This document shows, one piece after another, positions 1 through 10,849 of a stretch of DNA of 64,000 nt. Source of the DNA: Paraescarpia echinospica (Eukaryota > Annelida > Polychaeta > Sabellida > Siboglinidae). Within the stretch, counting starts at the first letter, position 1; each line of letters starts with the position of its first letter. The translations under genes and the position numbers were made by a program. The stretch lies in contig CM034531.1 in the NCBI GenBank assembly GCA_020002185.1, positions 76,532,291 through 76,596,290 of the forward strand, written 5' to 3'. A model generated the notes under the pieces. It worked only from the letters and a program-made list of their open reading frames with translations, searched no databases and was not told the DNA's origin.

Positions 1-2310
1 AAGTTAAATTCATCTACTCTTTCAATATTTATATTATCTATTTAAGCGTAAGAGTTCGCGTACGTTTATTAAGCCTATGAAAAATCATGTATTTTGATTT
101 GTTTTTATTTAAAGATAATTTATTTATGTTTAGCCATTCATTAACTTTAAAAAAGTTCTTCGTTTATTAAGGATGCTGTACTTGTATTGCATGGGTTGTT
201 GTTAAGATATTTTAAAGAGCTAGATAATGTGGTGTCATCAGCGTACATGACGAAATTAAATAATTGACTAGCTTGTGAGAAATCATTTATGTAAATGATA
301 AATAATAATGGTCCAAGGATTTAACCTTGTGGGACGCCGATTGTTAGGTAAGATGTCTGAATTTATTTGTTCAATTTCAATATATTGTTTTCTGTTTTGT
401 AAGTAACTTTTCAATAACTGCAAAGTTTAGTCATTTAGGCCATAGTACGTTAATTCGTTAAGTAAAATGTTATGGTCAATAGTATCAAAAGCCTTAGGAA
501 GGTCGATAAATACATTAATTGGTTCATCATTATTATCCATTTGAGTTATAATTCTATGTAATTTTCAAATAAAGATGGATCATCTTTCTTAAATATATTA
601 TAGGAATAACTTTCGCAATTTTTAGTTTTGTCTGGGAATATCCCGGATTTAAAAACTTGGTTTGTTAACAGCGTTAATGATTTTATAATTGCAGGTCCAA
701 TTATTTTGCGCAATTTTGAAGAAATGCCATAAATTCCACAGCTGTTTTGTGTGTGAAGATTATTAATAGTTTTCCTAACAGTTTCTTCATCAACAGTATG
801 AAATGTAAATACAGAATTTACATTTTTATTTAAATAATAACTATAATCTTAGTTACCTTTATATTGAATACCTTGTGCAATGGTCTGACAAATATTTGTA
901 AAATAATTATTAAATTTGTTTGCAATATCCTTTTTGTCAGTTATTTTTGTACCATTTTCTAAACAATTATAATGGTAGCCTTTGGTTTGTAAGATTTTTA
1001 GATATAAATTCATTAATAACTTTCCAGGTATTTTTATATCATATTTAAATCGATTAAATCTTTGTTCAAAATACACTTATTTAGCTGCACGAATATTATC
1101 TTTAATATCATGTTATACGTTTTTAGATTAATGTTAATAGCTTCATAGCTTTTCGAATTTGGTTGTATAAATTTTAACTGTTTATAAATGTGTCTCGATA
1201 TTGAATATATTTTAGCAATCCTTATTTAATCCACGTTGATCTGTTATGTTTATATTTATTAAATTTCACCAGCTTAGTTTGCATATGCTTATTTTTTGCC
1301 CGTAAAATTTCTTCGTAAATTATGTCATAATTTAAATTAGTGTCAGCATTCAGATTTTTATTTAGCCTATTGTAAATGTCATATGATTTGATTTCGTGTT
1401 TAAGTTTATTAATTGCCTCTTCATTTAGTATATTTATTTTAACATATTTAGGTGGAGGTTCTGTCTTCAATGAGATGTTAATGAATATAAAATACGGCTG
1501 ATGATCAGAATTTTTTTGATTAAAATTCCTGCAGTACTCTCCAATATCGATTTACTAAATTTACAAAAGAAATTATCTATTATATTATATTAGTAAATCT
1601 AGTGGGAAGAGTAATTGCGGGTAAAGGCTGTGTGATATTAAGGAGTCAAAATAGTTACTATATGTATCATTTTCTCTTAATTTGAGCAAAATGTATATTA
1701 AAATCACCTGCAATAATGAGAATGTTATTACAATTGTTTTCCAATGATGATTATTATAGGAGTAAATCCATTTATAAAAGCATTTAAGTTATCATTAGAA
1801 GTTCGTGGAGGTCTATATATGTTTCCGATGGTTATGCTCTTAGGAAGATTACCACCATTTATTTGGACTATCGTCCCTTCCCAGTGTTCGTACAAGTTTA
1901 GATTTAATTTGATCTCTGATCTATATTTGTTGTCGACATATATTATTAGCCCTCCTTTATTATTGCACGTTTTACCTTGAGCTAAGCAGTCATAACCATG
2001 TAAGGAACATTTTGATAGGTCATCGTTTTCTGATTTCCAAGTTTCTTGTAAGCAAATGACATTAAATTAAAAAAAATTACTACTTAGCTCTTCTACTAAA
2101 GCTTCCAGTTCGTTAAATTTAGAATTTATTGATTGAATGTTTGTGCTTAAGACACAAAAACGCGTAGTGTTTGTCTGTGTAAGTTTGCTAAACTTGTCAA
2201 AGTCATAATATGATGACAGACGTATTAGTTGAGGTTCACAATTTTCAATATCATTTGTGTCTAAGATGTTGATTAAGTCATTATTATGAATACCTCCTAA
2301 ATAGGAGAGG
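1..2310 (-). pseudogene. Degenerate Jockey-like non-LTR retrotransposon (endonuclease + RT), 3' end outside window
   Basis: Read on the minus strand, 2,300-1,750 gives an apurinic-type endonuclease start: a short STNIQSINSKFNELE stretch, then an interrupted LQETW-type motif and a GNIYRPPR motif. Around 340-230 the same strand gives reverse transcriptase palm motifs (GVPQG, LGPLLFIIYINDF, YADDT). The short open stretch at 1,222-1,470 (NILNEEAINKLKHEIKSYD) lies between them and fits the endonuclease-RT linker. Stops and frameshifts are frequent, and GVPQG is directly followed by a stop, so the element is dead. The order endonuclease-RT and the NIQSIN/YRPPR style fit the Jockey/CR1 group. The 3' end is cut by the left edge. 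Confidence 0.75.
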
Positions 2311-3960
2311 AAAGTTTCGTCTTATGTCATGCTTTTATATAATTTGGTATTTATCGTATGTAATTGTTATTATATTTGTATTTGTAAATGAGTGTTCAAA
2401 AAATGTTGATATATGCATATCCCGATAACTAAATTATTTGTGGCATTGCCTGTCGTAAATTTTATTAATGTAATGCATTGAACGTATATGTAAGATTGAT
2501 TAGAATTGTAAATGTGAGAACAGTCTGAGATAGACATCTTGTAGCTTTGTATATAGAAAAATAACATAACATAAGAAAGATGATTTGCATAATAAATGCA
2601 AGAAGACCTTGTCATGGGAGAGGTGTAGAGCGTACAGTATTTACACGGATTGACAAGTCACATTTACCTGAATATCTGTTGTAACATATTAATGCATTTC
2701 ACAGCAACATAACGAAATACATGCATTAAGATTACTTAAGTGACTAGCTAAAGTTTTTGTTTATATAAAGTACAGCAGTAAAACCTAGTGCAATACAGAG
2801 TTAACCATTATGCTTGATTATCCATTTTGTATGTGATATAATAAGATTTAATTATACACATATAAACGCACACATACATATACCTACTTGAAAGTTATTA
2901 TATGACTAATATGTTTACATTGCACAAAAACAAGGATTCTGTAAAGAAGCTACTGATTAATATCGTGCAATAACTAACACAGTGCTTTCATTTCAGATTT
3001 AGACATCATATCTGTCAATCCATTTTACTGAAAATAAAAAAGAGAGATATATATATATATATTAAACACAGAAGTATTTATATATTAGCTGTATAACTAT
3101 TTCAACTAACAAATATACAAAACAACATAAACAGCATTTAACTTACAAAATAAAAAATATATATCATCAAAGAAAACAAAACAGTTTACAGTTTCAGTTT
3201 ATCGGGATGTGCAGTAGTCCACATAGAGCTAATATTTCTAGGAAGACATTAGGACTAAATATTATGTTACTAAATATCACTTAAAGAGTCCACAGATTAA
3301 TTGAATGTCAAGAGTACAAGAAACATTAGCAATTTAGATAGAGCAGTTAAACTAGATCGATTGTTCAGCATTTGGTAACAGACTAACTAGTGTGGTAGTC
3401 ACCAGATGGCTGCACTGCTCATCACCACCCACCCACTACTTTTTGCACCCACCACTGCACACCAATAACCCAACCTGTGTATAAACCCCAACTGCACCCA
3501 TACCAAGCGCGCCACTCCGATCCACCCGAGCAAGACGTCCGACATCCGATGCACTGGCTCAGGATCAACGGCGGCCACATATATAGAAACGTAGCTATCG
3601 AACGTAAAGAGCGAGCTACGTAAGTTACCAATCATTACCCGTTCGCTCTTTACCACCCTAGCTAGGAATGTCACCAGAAACATTGGGAAATATTCCCAAT
3701 GTATCTGATGTCACTGCAATAACACTTGCATGACTCAAAGTAGAAAATATAGTTTGACATTATATGCAGAAGTAGACGTAATACTGTCATGTGTTTACGT
3801 CAGCTTTACAGGTATTGTAAATTATGAGAAGGAGAAAGGAGAAGAAGAGAAATCTAGAAAAAACCAACTTGTAGAGAAAGATAAAGCTAGAAAAAATAAT
3901 AATTTAAAACAATTAATATAATAATATTAACTGACATATAATTATATTATCCCGGAGTCT
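2311..3960. other. AT-rich stretch with no recognisable gene
   Basis: Short open frames here (for example minus 3,399-3,683 and plus 3,730-3,921) have biased, low-complexity translations and no recognised motif. A short (TA)n run lies at about 3,049-3,062. An imperfect hairpin with 9-nt arms (ACATTGGGA / TCCCAATGT) is at about 3,680-3,702. The 3,820-3,920 purine-rich sequence may be the tail of a decayed element. Confidence 0.5.
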
Positions 3961-4126
3961 GCATAGTCAGTAGTGACGACTTATCTCTCTTTGATTGTCC
4001 TCGTTGCGTAGATCAAGTCTCGCTCAGGAGACTCACGTTGCACAGTCTCGTGTAACAAAAATAATAAAACAATAACAAAAGCACCGTTCATACACCAGGG
4101 CCGATTACCGGTCGCAGGCCACGTGT

Positions 4127-4933
4127 TCAACGTAAAGTGTTCATATCCTCCTGCGTGTGGATGACCCTGATCGTGTTTGCCAATGTCTTGATTACCACTT
4201 TCCCATTATAGGTCCGGCAGTCAGCAATTTTCTTCGAACGTTTCAACTGCCTTGTAGCGCTAGCCAGTGCTGCGCGGCGCTGCGTCAAGTCCTCGTTGAC
4301 GAAGATTTGATGTTGGTTTTCACTGACGCTGTTACGCAGTCGGCTTCTAACCCGTATGACTTCGTCATGCACGTTAACTCTATTGAATCGCACAATGACT
4401 ACACGGTGTCGATCGCCGGTTTCTGCCCTTTTGCCAAGCCTATGGCTAATTACAATGTTCTATTGTGTCACGGGGGGGGGGTCACTGCCATTTTGTCATT
4501 TATGATTTCCACTACTTGGGCAGTAGTGTCCTCCCCCGCCCCAGTTTCAGGGATTCCGTGGAACCTTGGGTTGCTTCGTCGGGAATATTGTTCAATGTTA
4601 TCGCACTCACTTTCGAGATGACCTACTTTTTCTTCGAGGGCGGCAATTCTGCGCCCTTTGGTTTCGAGCTTCGAGTTCAGGTCAGCGATTGTCTGCGTAA
4701 GGGTGTCGATCTTATCGGCCAGCGCTTGTACAGCGCTGACCTCAGTTTTCGTAGCCAACGTCATCATTCAGCAATTCCATGAACTTCAGCAGCATCCCAT
4801 CAGTGTACTGTGCGTCGCTGTCAGTAACAGTGGACGTTTTACGCTTGTGTGGCATGTTTCTCTGAATTGTTATTCTCCCACGAAAAGTACGCGACTTAGA
4901 CCACGGCAGCCAAGACAATGTCATGGCTGCCAT
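4127..4933 (-). pseudogene. Non-LTR retrotransposon ORF1 protein (coiled coil + RRM-like), frameshifted
   Basis: Three minus-strand frames join into one ORF1-type protein. Frame one (4,933-4,742) holds a basic N-terminus with MPHKRKTSTVTDSD. Frame two (4,767-4,468) is a heptad-rich coiled coil (ADKIDTLTQTIADLNSKLE) ending in IEQYSRRSNPRFHGIPE, the hallmark start of the RRM-like domain of LINE ORF1 proteins. Frame three (before 4,393 to 4,127) holds the C-terminal domain with the FVNEDLTQRRAALA motif. Such proteins trimerise and coat LINE RNA. The break between frames two and three is at a run of ten G at about 4,481-4,490; after it the frame gives ISHRLGKRAE, so coding identity resumes directly. 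No RT follows downstream, so this is an ORF1-only relic. Confidence 0.75.
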
Positions 4934-4956
4934 AATACATAAGCTCTTATTTTGCG

Positions 4957-5075
4957 CTACACTCCCTGGCAGACCTGTTCATTTAAAAATCACCTCGACT
5001 TCTCTGGGAATAATTCAGTCACGCTGCGATCACTGCGCGAAGACTAATTGCTCACATATAAATACCTCGGCGTAT
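4957..5075 (+). repeat. Fragment of SINE-like repeat shared with 25,575-25,690
   Basis: The stretch containing CTGGCAGACCTGTTCA, CACCTCGACTTCTCTGG and TGCGCGAAGA matches, with scattered differences, the sequence near 25,580-25,680, which belongs to an antisense tRNA-type SINE. It has no coding potential and ends just before transposon C. Confidence 0.5.
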
Positions 5076-5109
5076 AGCCAGGTATTCATTTATTCAGTTC
5101 ATAGAACTG

Positions 5110-5476
5110 TAGTCCAGTCAATCTATGGTTCAACCTCAAACAAATTGCAATAGTAAGTTTTGAGGCATTTTTAGATTCTACTGTAAATTTATGTTACCAG
5201 AAAAAAAAGTCCACCAAAATCCACTTGGTGGAACATTGTCATTTTCGCATATTGCGAAGTGGTCGTACGTGCCACTGAAATTTAGGGTACACGTAATTAA
5301 TGTTGTACAACTCACGGTGAGAATACTATAAAGATGATGTATATCGTTGGAAAGGCAATGCATTTTGCTGTGTAATGGTACCTAACAAGTATCATTGCAA
5401 TGGATATTAAGGTCAGAATCGTATTCTAAACACATTTACAAATTATCGCAATTTACATGTACCCCGATTTTCGGCC
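5110..5476 (+). repeat. Transposon C left terminal repeat, outer copy
   Basis: This is a 367-bp unit starting TAGTCCAGTCAATCTATGG and ending CCCCGATTTTCGGCC. It is followed without spacer by a second, diverged copy. Internal landmarks shared by all copies are CCTCAAACAAATTG, a run of A followed by GTCCACC/GTCCACA, and GGTGGAACATT. It shows no coding potential. Confidence 0.7.
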
Positions 5477-5826
5477 TAGTCCAGTCAATCTATGGTTTAG
5501 CCTCAAACAAATTGTAATAGCAATCATTATGGCATTTTAGTTAGCACTATATGTCTGCATTATTAAATAAAAAGTCCACAGAAATTCACGTGGTGGAACA
5601 TTTTCATTTCTAACGATAATGACAAGTGGTCGAAAGTCGCTGACGGTCACTTTTGTCATAGTAAAATCTAGGGAAAGGACTTATTTAAGCTGAATATTCT
5701 ATATTCTGTACGCCATTGGAAGCGGTATGGATAGATTAATACAACGATATACATAAATTGTAATTCCATTTAATAATAACATGAAAATTATTTTCTAAAC
5801 ACAATGAAACCCGTATTTTTGCCGCC
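5477..5826 (+). repeat. Transposon C left terminal repeat, inner tandem copy
   Basis: This is the second direct copy of the terminal unit, starting TAGTCCAGTCAATCTATGG and ending near CCCGTATTTTTGCCGCC. It aligns along its whole length with the inverted copy at the right end (8,812-9,167), including the TTATTTAAGCTG / TTATTTAGGCTG landmark. The tandem arrangement may come from a second insertion into the terminus or from unequal repair. Confidence 0.7.
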
Positions 5827-6154
5827 ACTGGGAGAAGCTTTACGAACAACCAAATTTGCTTACATAATTGATATAGTCATAAACTTGTTTATTTCAACAG
5901 AGTTTATGTCCTTAGCTACTGTTTCTAAATAGTAACACCGTTTTCATGAATATGTTAGTATGCTTTGTATTTGGTTGATATTTTAACTCAGATACTTATT
6001 CCAATATCAGTTATCTTCACCAAAACCATACACTATAAAAATTGCAGTGAGGTGCATGTGTACATCCTTATTATTGCTTAACATGTAGTGTTATTTACTG
6101 GTACATGACACGTTCAAACACTGCCGTCGTTGAGAGCTTCCACGGAGATGTTAG

Positions 6155-6245
6155 TTGCAATTTGACACACCACGCACACACAGAAGTACACTCAAGTCCG
6201 TTCTTTCCGCAACTACATCCCAACAGATTGTAGTTTTTCTTTGCC
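6155..6245 (-). pseudogene. Cys-rich C-terminal tail of transposon C nuclease protein
   Basis: The minus-strand frame 6,313-6,095 contains LLGCSCGKNGLECTSVCAWC: closely spaced cysteines in CxC...LxCxxxCxxC order. The same kind of tail ends the protein of element A (45,170-45,290). It probably binds zinc and was the C-terminus of the nuclease at 7,031-7,620 before a LINE fragment came to lie between them. The spacing is incomplete, so this is a remnant. Confidence 0.5.
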
Positions 6246-6349
6246 AACAGTTCACTCGGTCGTCTGCTGAAATGTATACGTATGGCAGAATCACTCGCTG
6301 CGCTTGTCAACAAAGATACAAGTATACAAGGCCGTCGTCGTCACTCGTC

Positions 6350-6910
6350 ACTACCCTTTTGTACGGGGCATAGGCGTGGTTCCTCTACAGAAAGCAAGTA
6401 CAACTGCTTGAATGGTTCCACCAGCGATGTCGGCGCTCCATCACGGGACTGCATTGGTAGGACTATGTCTCCAACAAAGAAATCCTGGAAAAGGCAAACC
6501 TCAGGAGCATCGAAACCATGTTGATGCTCAGACAGTTCCGCTGGGCAGGCCACGTCTCACGCATGGATGACATCAGAATGCCATAAGTTGTTTTTTATGA
6601 TGAGCTTCGTCAGGGCAACCGAGATAGAAGGTCCCCTACAGGCGCTAGAAGGATCAGCTGAAACGGCAACTCACCCTGGCAATACCCCTAAAGGTTGGCA
6701 ACAGCGCGACTACCATGAGGGCTGCCCAGGACGTTGAGCATTCCAGAAGAGAAGCAGACGGGGAGAAGCGTAGGCGGAGGAAAGAATCTGCATCTCAGGC
6801 ACCTTCAGGCCAAGTAAACCTTTGCCCAACCTGCTCCAGAGCCTGCAAATCCAGGATGGGCCTCTGTAACCACCAGAATGCGTGCCGCCGCCCCTCCAGG
6901 GACGGGGATC
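6350..6910 (+). pseudogene. Non-LTR retrotransposon RT C-terminal fragment with zinc-finger tail
   Basis: Plus-strand frames read RKQVQLLEWFHQRCRRS, then [20 protein letters not shown], then RMDDIRMP, the region after the RT palm of a LINE ORF2. After frameshifts the end at 6,820-6,890 gives CPTCSRACKSRMGLCNHQNAC, a Cys2-His-Cys-type finger common at the C-terminus of this LINE group. The fragment is 5'-truncated and has several stops. It lies opposite in strand to, and inside, the nuclease gene of transposon C. Confidence 0.7.
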
Positions 6911-7030
6911 TTCCCACTGATCTTCACAAGCAAACAATCTGCCCCACACAACGGATGACAGCACACGGGCTGGTGCTGCTGGGAGATCAGTCGTCTTTGG
7001 AATATTATACTTGTATTTGACAATCCAGCT

Positions 7031-7620
7031 CTAGTCCGTGGCTTTTAGAGTTTTCTTGGAACCTTTCCACTGGTGGTTCTGAGAATTGACCCTGCGGCTG
7101 TGATAATGGGCAGCAATTGATTGAAGTACGGGGTAGATGTATCCCTTTGAATAAGCTGCGCTTGATGCTACATTTTCAATGAAATGCTTGCAAACTATCA
7201 AGGTTTTTGCCAATGTTCCCGCATTGGAAGAACACAATAGCCTGGTTTCCTGCAGTAACCAATTCTTCAACTGTTGCTGTCGCATCATATCTTGGCCCAC
7301 AGCTTAGCCCAGATATTCTGTGAGAGCTTTGTTTAGGTTGTGGCATTAAGAACACACCAAAGAGCTCCTGCTGAAAGTGGTAACACAACAGCACTACCAA
7401 ATCGGTGTCTTCACCAATGAGGATGGTGTCAATTTTGTCTGATTAGTTCAGTGTTGTCTAACGATCATTACTTTAGCGTCCTCCGCATGAAAACAACAGC
7501 ACCCAGCTTTCTCAAGCCCATTGCTCAGTAAGTTGATGAATATGTGCTTGTTTTCTCTGTTGGCCAAAAAACTCCTCCTTTGGGAGGAGGACCTTGCTGA
7601 TCAGCCGCCTTCCACAGCAT
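7031..7620 (-). pseudogene. FEN/XPG-like (PIN-fold) nuclease fragment of transposon C
   Basis: On the minus strand 7,620-7,485 reads SFLANRENKHIFINLLSNGL followed by EKAGCCCFHAEDAKVMIVRQ. Then, after a frameshift, 7,425-7,390 gives TILIGEDTDLVVLLC. The order FLxNxxNKxxFI, acidic xADAD-like segment, and hydrophobic-GxDTDLxVLL is that of the PIN/FEN-like nuclease domain in the proteins of elements A and B; the two aspartates of EDTD are the expected metal ligands. The following frames (7,300-7,031) are open but weakly recognisable. There are several frameshifts and a stop, so it is a pseudogene. The role in transposition (processing of DNA ends or flaps) is inferred. Confidence 0.6.
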
Positions 7621-7759
7621 CATCTTATGATGTGCCCTCCGCACGTAATTTGTGGGAGGAAACTATATGTAATATATTTGAAATCATCGCACCTGAAAAT
7701 CTATCTTTTGGCATCAACATTACGGCTCTAGGTGATGTAGGTCTTTCATTATAGCGATA

Positions 7760-8260
7760 ATTGGTTTTGATGGGCGCCATCTTTAAAAATGGCGTATATA
7801 TGAATGTTAGCAAAGGTCATCTGTAACATATTTTAAATTGCTGATCACAATTCTACACATTAACATAGACGTGTGTGACATATTTGGTAAGATATTGTGA
7901 AATTTGTTTTGACGACTGCCATCTTTAAAAATGGTGGGTCCGAAAGTCGGAGAAGGCCAAACGTAAAATATGTGAAACCTCTGACTTCAAAAACCCATGT
8001 TTTGAGACAAAGGTTAAGGTTGTAGGTGACGCAGTTATTAAGATATGCGGAAATGTGATTTGGCGGCCATTTTGTAAAGTGGCTGCCATTTTGTAAAATG
8101 GCTGCCATTTCTTTAAAAATAAAAATTGCCACCTCAGATTGTCTGCAGACTGAAACACTGTAGAATGACATTTGTGCACAAAATTGCTTTTGACAAGCAA
8201 TTTGCACGGGAAAACATGGCACACCGCACTATATTGGGAATTTGAATAGATACTTGTATG
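7760..8260. repeat. Subterminal ATGGC-rich imperfect repeats in transposon C
   Basis: Short imperfect repeats of the form CCATTTTGTAAAATGGC and GCCATCTTTAAAAATGGC recur at about 7,778-7,795, 7,917-7,935 and 8,063-8,120 in both orientations. They create local hairpins. Long open frames here have no family motif. I read the stretch as non-coding interior of the transposon. Confidence 0.45.
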
Positions 8261-8811
8261 CATACAACCACTGTCAACTATATGGATTGATAACTATTTA
8301 TCCTGTGTTGTGCAATAATATTACAACGAGATTCACTGTGTTTTCTGTTGTTGATTGTGCTATTATTATTATAGGGACCTAGACAGTAGATGCGAATCAA
8401 AGTCATTGGAGATATGCATAAACATTGCACTGGAGATAAGCATGTAATAAGATCCAACATGGCCGATATCTGAAAGTTTTATGAAATGACAAACATGCAG
8501 CCGCTATATACATCTGGTGATGTGTTTATCTTAAACGTTGACCATGAAACTATTGGTATTGACGCAACTTTTTTGACATTATGATGCTTAGTTGCAAAGC
8601 CATTGAAGAAAATATGTATTTTAGTAATGGAGGCTCTGATTTGCATATTTGAAAAAATGCCCTAGGTTGTCCCGAGGACAACCAAGCTGAATTGCTTCAG
8701 GGACACCATGAGATAGAAAATCCACTAAAAACATTATACCATAGAACATCATTTTATTCAATTGCAAATGGACTAAGTCAACGTTAGATCGCAACGCTAC
8801 TCCGCCATAGC

Positions 8812-9167
8812 GGCTAAAAATCGGGGTTCACTGTATTTAAAAACGATTGTTCACATTAATATTCAACGAATTTATACTTACTATATATCGCTGGGTAGGT
8901 TAATCCATTATATTGTCAATGCAAAGAAAATATATATCACAGCCTAAATAACGCCTACCCCTACATTTCACTACGCCAAAACGTCACTGGCAGCGACTTT
9001 TGACCACTCGTCATTGTCGTCAAAAATGACAATGTTCCACCACGTGGATTTCGGTGGACTTTTTTTCTGGTAATGTAGACATATAGTACTAACTAAAAAC
9101 ACTGTCATAATTACTATTGCAATTTGTTTGAGGTTGACCCTCTTTTGGGCATAGATTGACTGGACTA
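8812..9167 (-). repeat. Transposon C right terminal inverted repeat
   Basis: This is the reverse-complement counterpart of 5,110-5,476 and 5,477-5,826. On the minus strand it starts TAGTCCAGTCAATCTATG, carries CCACGTGGTGGAACATTG and ends CCCCGATTTTTAGCC. The CTG right after it matches the CTG before 5,110. Confidence 0.7.
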
Positions 9168-9275
9168 CTGGGGTAACATGGCGCGAACGAAACTGAACAA
9201 TCGTCAAATCACGGCAGCTTCGAAACGGGGACTGTTTACGCCTATTAACGTCACTGACGTACAGAAACATTGTAG

Positions 9276-9653
9276 CAGCGGTTTTTAACCCCTGGGTCGC
9301 GACCCGAAATTGGGTCACCAAGTGTTTTCAGTGTTAAATGACTGTCCGAACTTTCCTTTATTATCCCTCTTGTCCGCACCAAATGGATGGGAGACAAATG
9401 ATTTACACCAACTTTTATCTAAATATTAAGTAATGATATTACACAACATATTTCGAATTCACACCATTGATCGTTTTGCTTGCTTCTGGTATGGGCAAGT
9501 CATGTTTTGTTGGATGCCGCCGAAAATGTATCTTGCGCATACTGAACGAAAATCGGTGCCGTTTTTTATTCACTTATTACAAGAAGCTATGGGTCGCCAA
9601 GCCAGTTCCCTGACCGGAATTTGGATCGCACCCAAAAAGATTAAGAACCGCTG
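9276..9653. mobile_element. hAT-type MITE (378 bp)
   Basis: The left end is CAGCGGTTTTTAACC and the right end, on the minus strand, is CAGCGGTTCTTAATC, the typical CAGNGGTTCTNAACC terminus of hAT (Charlie-like) elements. The next block, GGGTCGCGACCC on the left and GGGTGCGATCC on the minus-strand right, is also hAT-like. The flanking 8-mers CATTGTAG (9,268-9,275) and CACTGTGG (9,654-9,661) agree at six of eight positions, a decayed 8-bp target duplication. It has no transposase. It ends about 10 bp from the 5' splice site of SLC5 copy 1, inside intron 1. Confidence 0.8.
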
Positions 9654-9671
9654 CACTGTGGAATGACTCAC

Positions 9672-10007
9672 CTCAAAGATACTGGTCAGGGAGAGATTGT
9701 GGAAGACGGGCAGGAAGAAATGGGCTGCCAGGGGGATCATGATCACATAGCCCATCCACATCATCCAGTATTGACTCCCGTAAACGTACATCTCGGCCGG
9801 GGTCCCGAGCACCGTGATAGCAGAAACATAGCTGGCGACCAGCGACAGAGCCACGGGCAACACTCCCATGTTACGATCGGCCATAAGGAACTCCTTCGTC
9901 GTGCTCTGTCTACCGCCCGTACAGCCGTAGTACAACCCGATACCGGCCGAAACGACCAACACAAGAACGCAGACGGCGTAGTCCCATCCCGAAAACATGG
10001 TGTCCAA
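9672..10007 (-). CDS. SLC5 (SMCT/SLC5A8-like) sodium-coupled transporter, first coding exon, copy 1
   Basis: A 112-codon open exon on the minus strand starts MDTMFSGWDYAVCVLVLV and ends LSLTSIFE, immediately followed by the donor GTGAGT. It encodes transmembrane segments 1-3 of the SLC5 family: the GLYYGCTGG motif, the TTKEFLMADRNM loop, the PVALSLVASYVSAITVLG helix that lines the sodium/substrate site, and PAEMYVYGSQYW. These proteins move monocarboxylates, iodide or vitamins with sodium across the plasma membrane. The exon ends in phase 0. A second ATG at codon 4 corresponds to the start of copies 2 and 3. No further exon of this copy is visible downstream on the minus strand. It looks intact, but whether the gene is functional cannot be told. 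Confidence 0.85.
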
Positions 10008-10380
10008 CTGGTTTGGGATGCCTACTGTTGTTGTTGCTATGTCGTTCTTTGGAATTGTGTGGTTCAGTACATTATCGATGGCGCCTGCCTACGATAGCCC
10101 AAATACCGCTTGTGTCGTATAACAGCGACGCCACCACACCGAGCAAATCACAGCGTCGTCAATTCAGTTAGAAAAAAAATATATAATAAGTATGTTCGCG
10201 TCAACAACTATGTTAGATTCTTTTATGCAATTTCAGTTATCTGCTTAAACAGTTACTTACAATTAATAGCTCTGTGAGCGTGCAACAAGAGTGCAACAAA
10301 GGTTCATATGCTAACATATCTTTACTGCCGATTGGTATTGAGATCATTGTGCATTATCTTGATTGACTAGTTCTAAGAAC
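10008..10380. other. 5' flank of SLC5 copy 1, no recognisable feature
   Basis: This should contain the promoter and 5' UTR of copy 1 on the minus strand. I see no clear TATA box or conserved element; a few (TGT)n-like triplets occur at 10,020-10,040. Confidence 0.3.
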
Positions 10381-10394
10381 TCAGATTGCAGGCC

Positions 10395-10845
10395 CGGAAC
10401 ACTTCTCCGGATATTGGGTGTAGTGTTTGAGATTCTCCCGGTCGAGGAGGGTAGTGCTGGGGATTTTCCCCGTCATTGGAGTAGTGTTTGAGATTTTCCC
10501 GGTCGAGGGGGTAGTGTTGGAGATTTTTCCGGTCGAGGTGGTAGAGTTGTAGATTTTCCCCGTCGATGGGGTAGTGTTTGAGATTTTCCCGATCGAGTGG
10601 GTAGTGCTGGAGATTTTTCCGGTCGAGGTGGTAGTGTTATAGATTTTCCCGGTCGAGGGGGTAGTGTTGGAGATTTTCCCGGTCAAGGGAGAAATGCTGT
10701 ACATTTTCCCGGTCGAGGAGGGTAGTGTTGGATATGTTCCGGGTCGAGGGGTAGTGTTGGATATGTTCCGGGTCGAGGGGTAGTGTTGGATATGTTCCGG
10801 GTCGACGGGTAGTGTTGGATATGTTCCGGGTCGAGGGGTAGTGTC
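10395..10845 (+). repeat. Minisatellite, about 29-31 bp unit, about 15 copies
   Basis: Tandem units share GTAGTGTTGGAGATTTTCCC plus GGTCGAGG. Early units are 30-31 bp and variable; the last four (about 10,725-10,845) are nearly identical 28-29 bp units with GGATATGTTCCGGGTCGA, showing a more recent local expansion. The minus strand is open through it (10,704-10,381, repeating NTTPSTGKIS), but that is a by-product of the unit length, not a gene. Confidence 0.9.
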
Positions 10846-10849
10846 GGCC

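Larger units (their letters stand above)
5110..9167. mobile_element. DNA transposon 'C': TAGTCCA-ended inverted repeats, FEN/XPG-like nuclease relic inside
   Basis: The left end begins TAGTCCAGTCAATCTATGG. The right end, read on the minus strand from 9,167, begins TAGTCCAGTCAATCTATG. Both are flanked by CTG (5,107-5,109 and 9,168-9,170), a perfect 3-bp target duplication. The inverted repeat is about 360 bp (5,477-5,826 against 8,812-9,167) and diverged. The left end is present twice in tandem (5,110-5,476 and 5,477-5,826). Inside, on the minus strand, are parts of a FEN/XPG-like nuclease gene (7,031-7,620) and its Cys-rich tail (6,155-6,245). A plus-strand LINE fragment (6,350-6,910) separates them and is presumably a later insertion. 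Termini, 3-bp duplication and protein content match elements A and B. Closest described superfamily by inference: Academ. Confidence 0.7.

Noticed and set aside
7860..8263. Overlapping 112-120 codon minus frames
   Set aside because: Contain KMAA/QNG repeats produced by the ATGGC-rich subterminal sequence; no family motif, so treated as non-coding interior of transposon C.
10381..10704. 107-codon NTTPSTGKIS repeat protein on the minus strand
   Set aside because: The minisatellite unit length is close to a multiple of three; there is no start context, and the frame is lost where the unit length changes.
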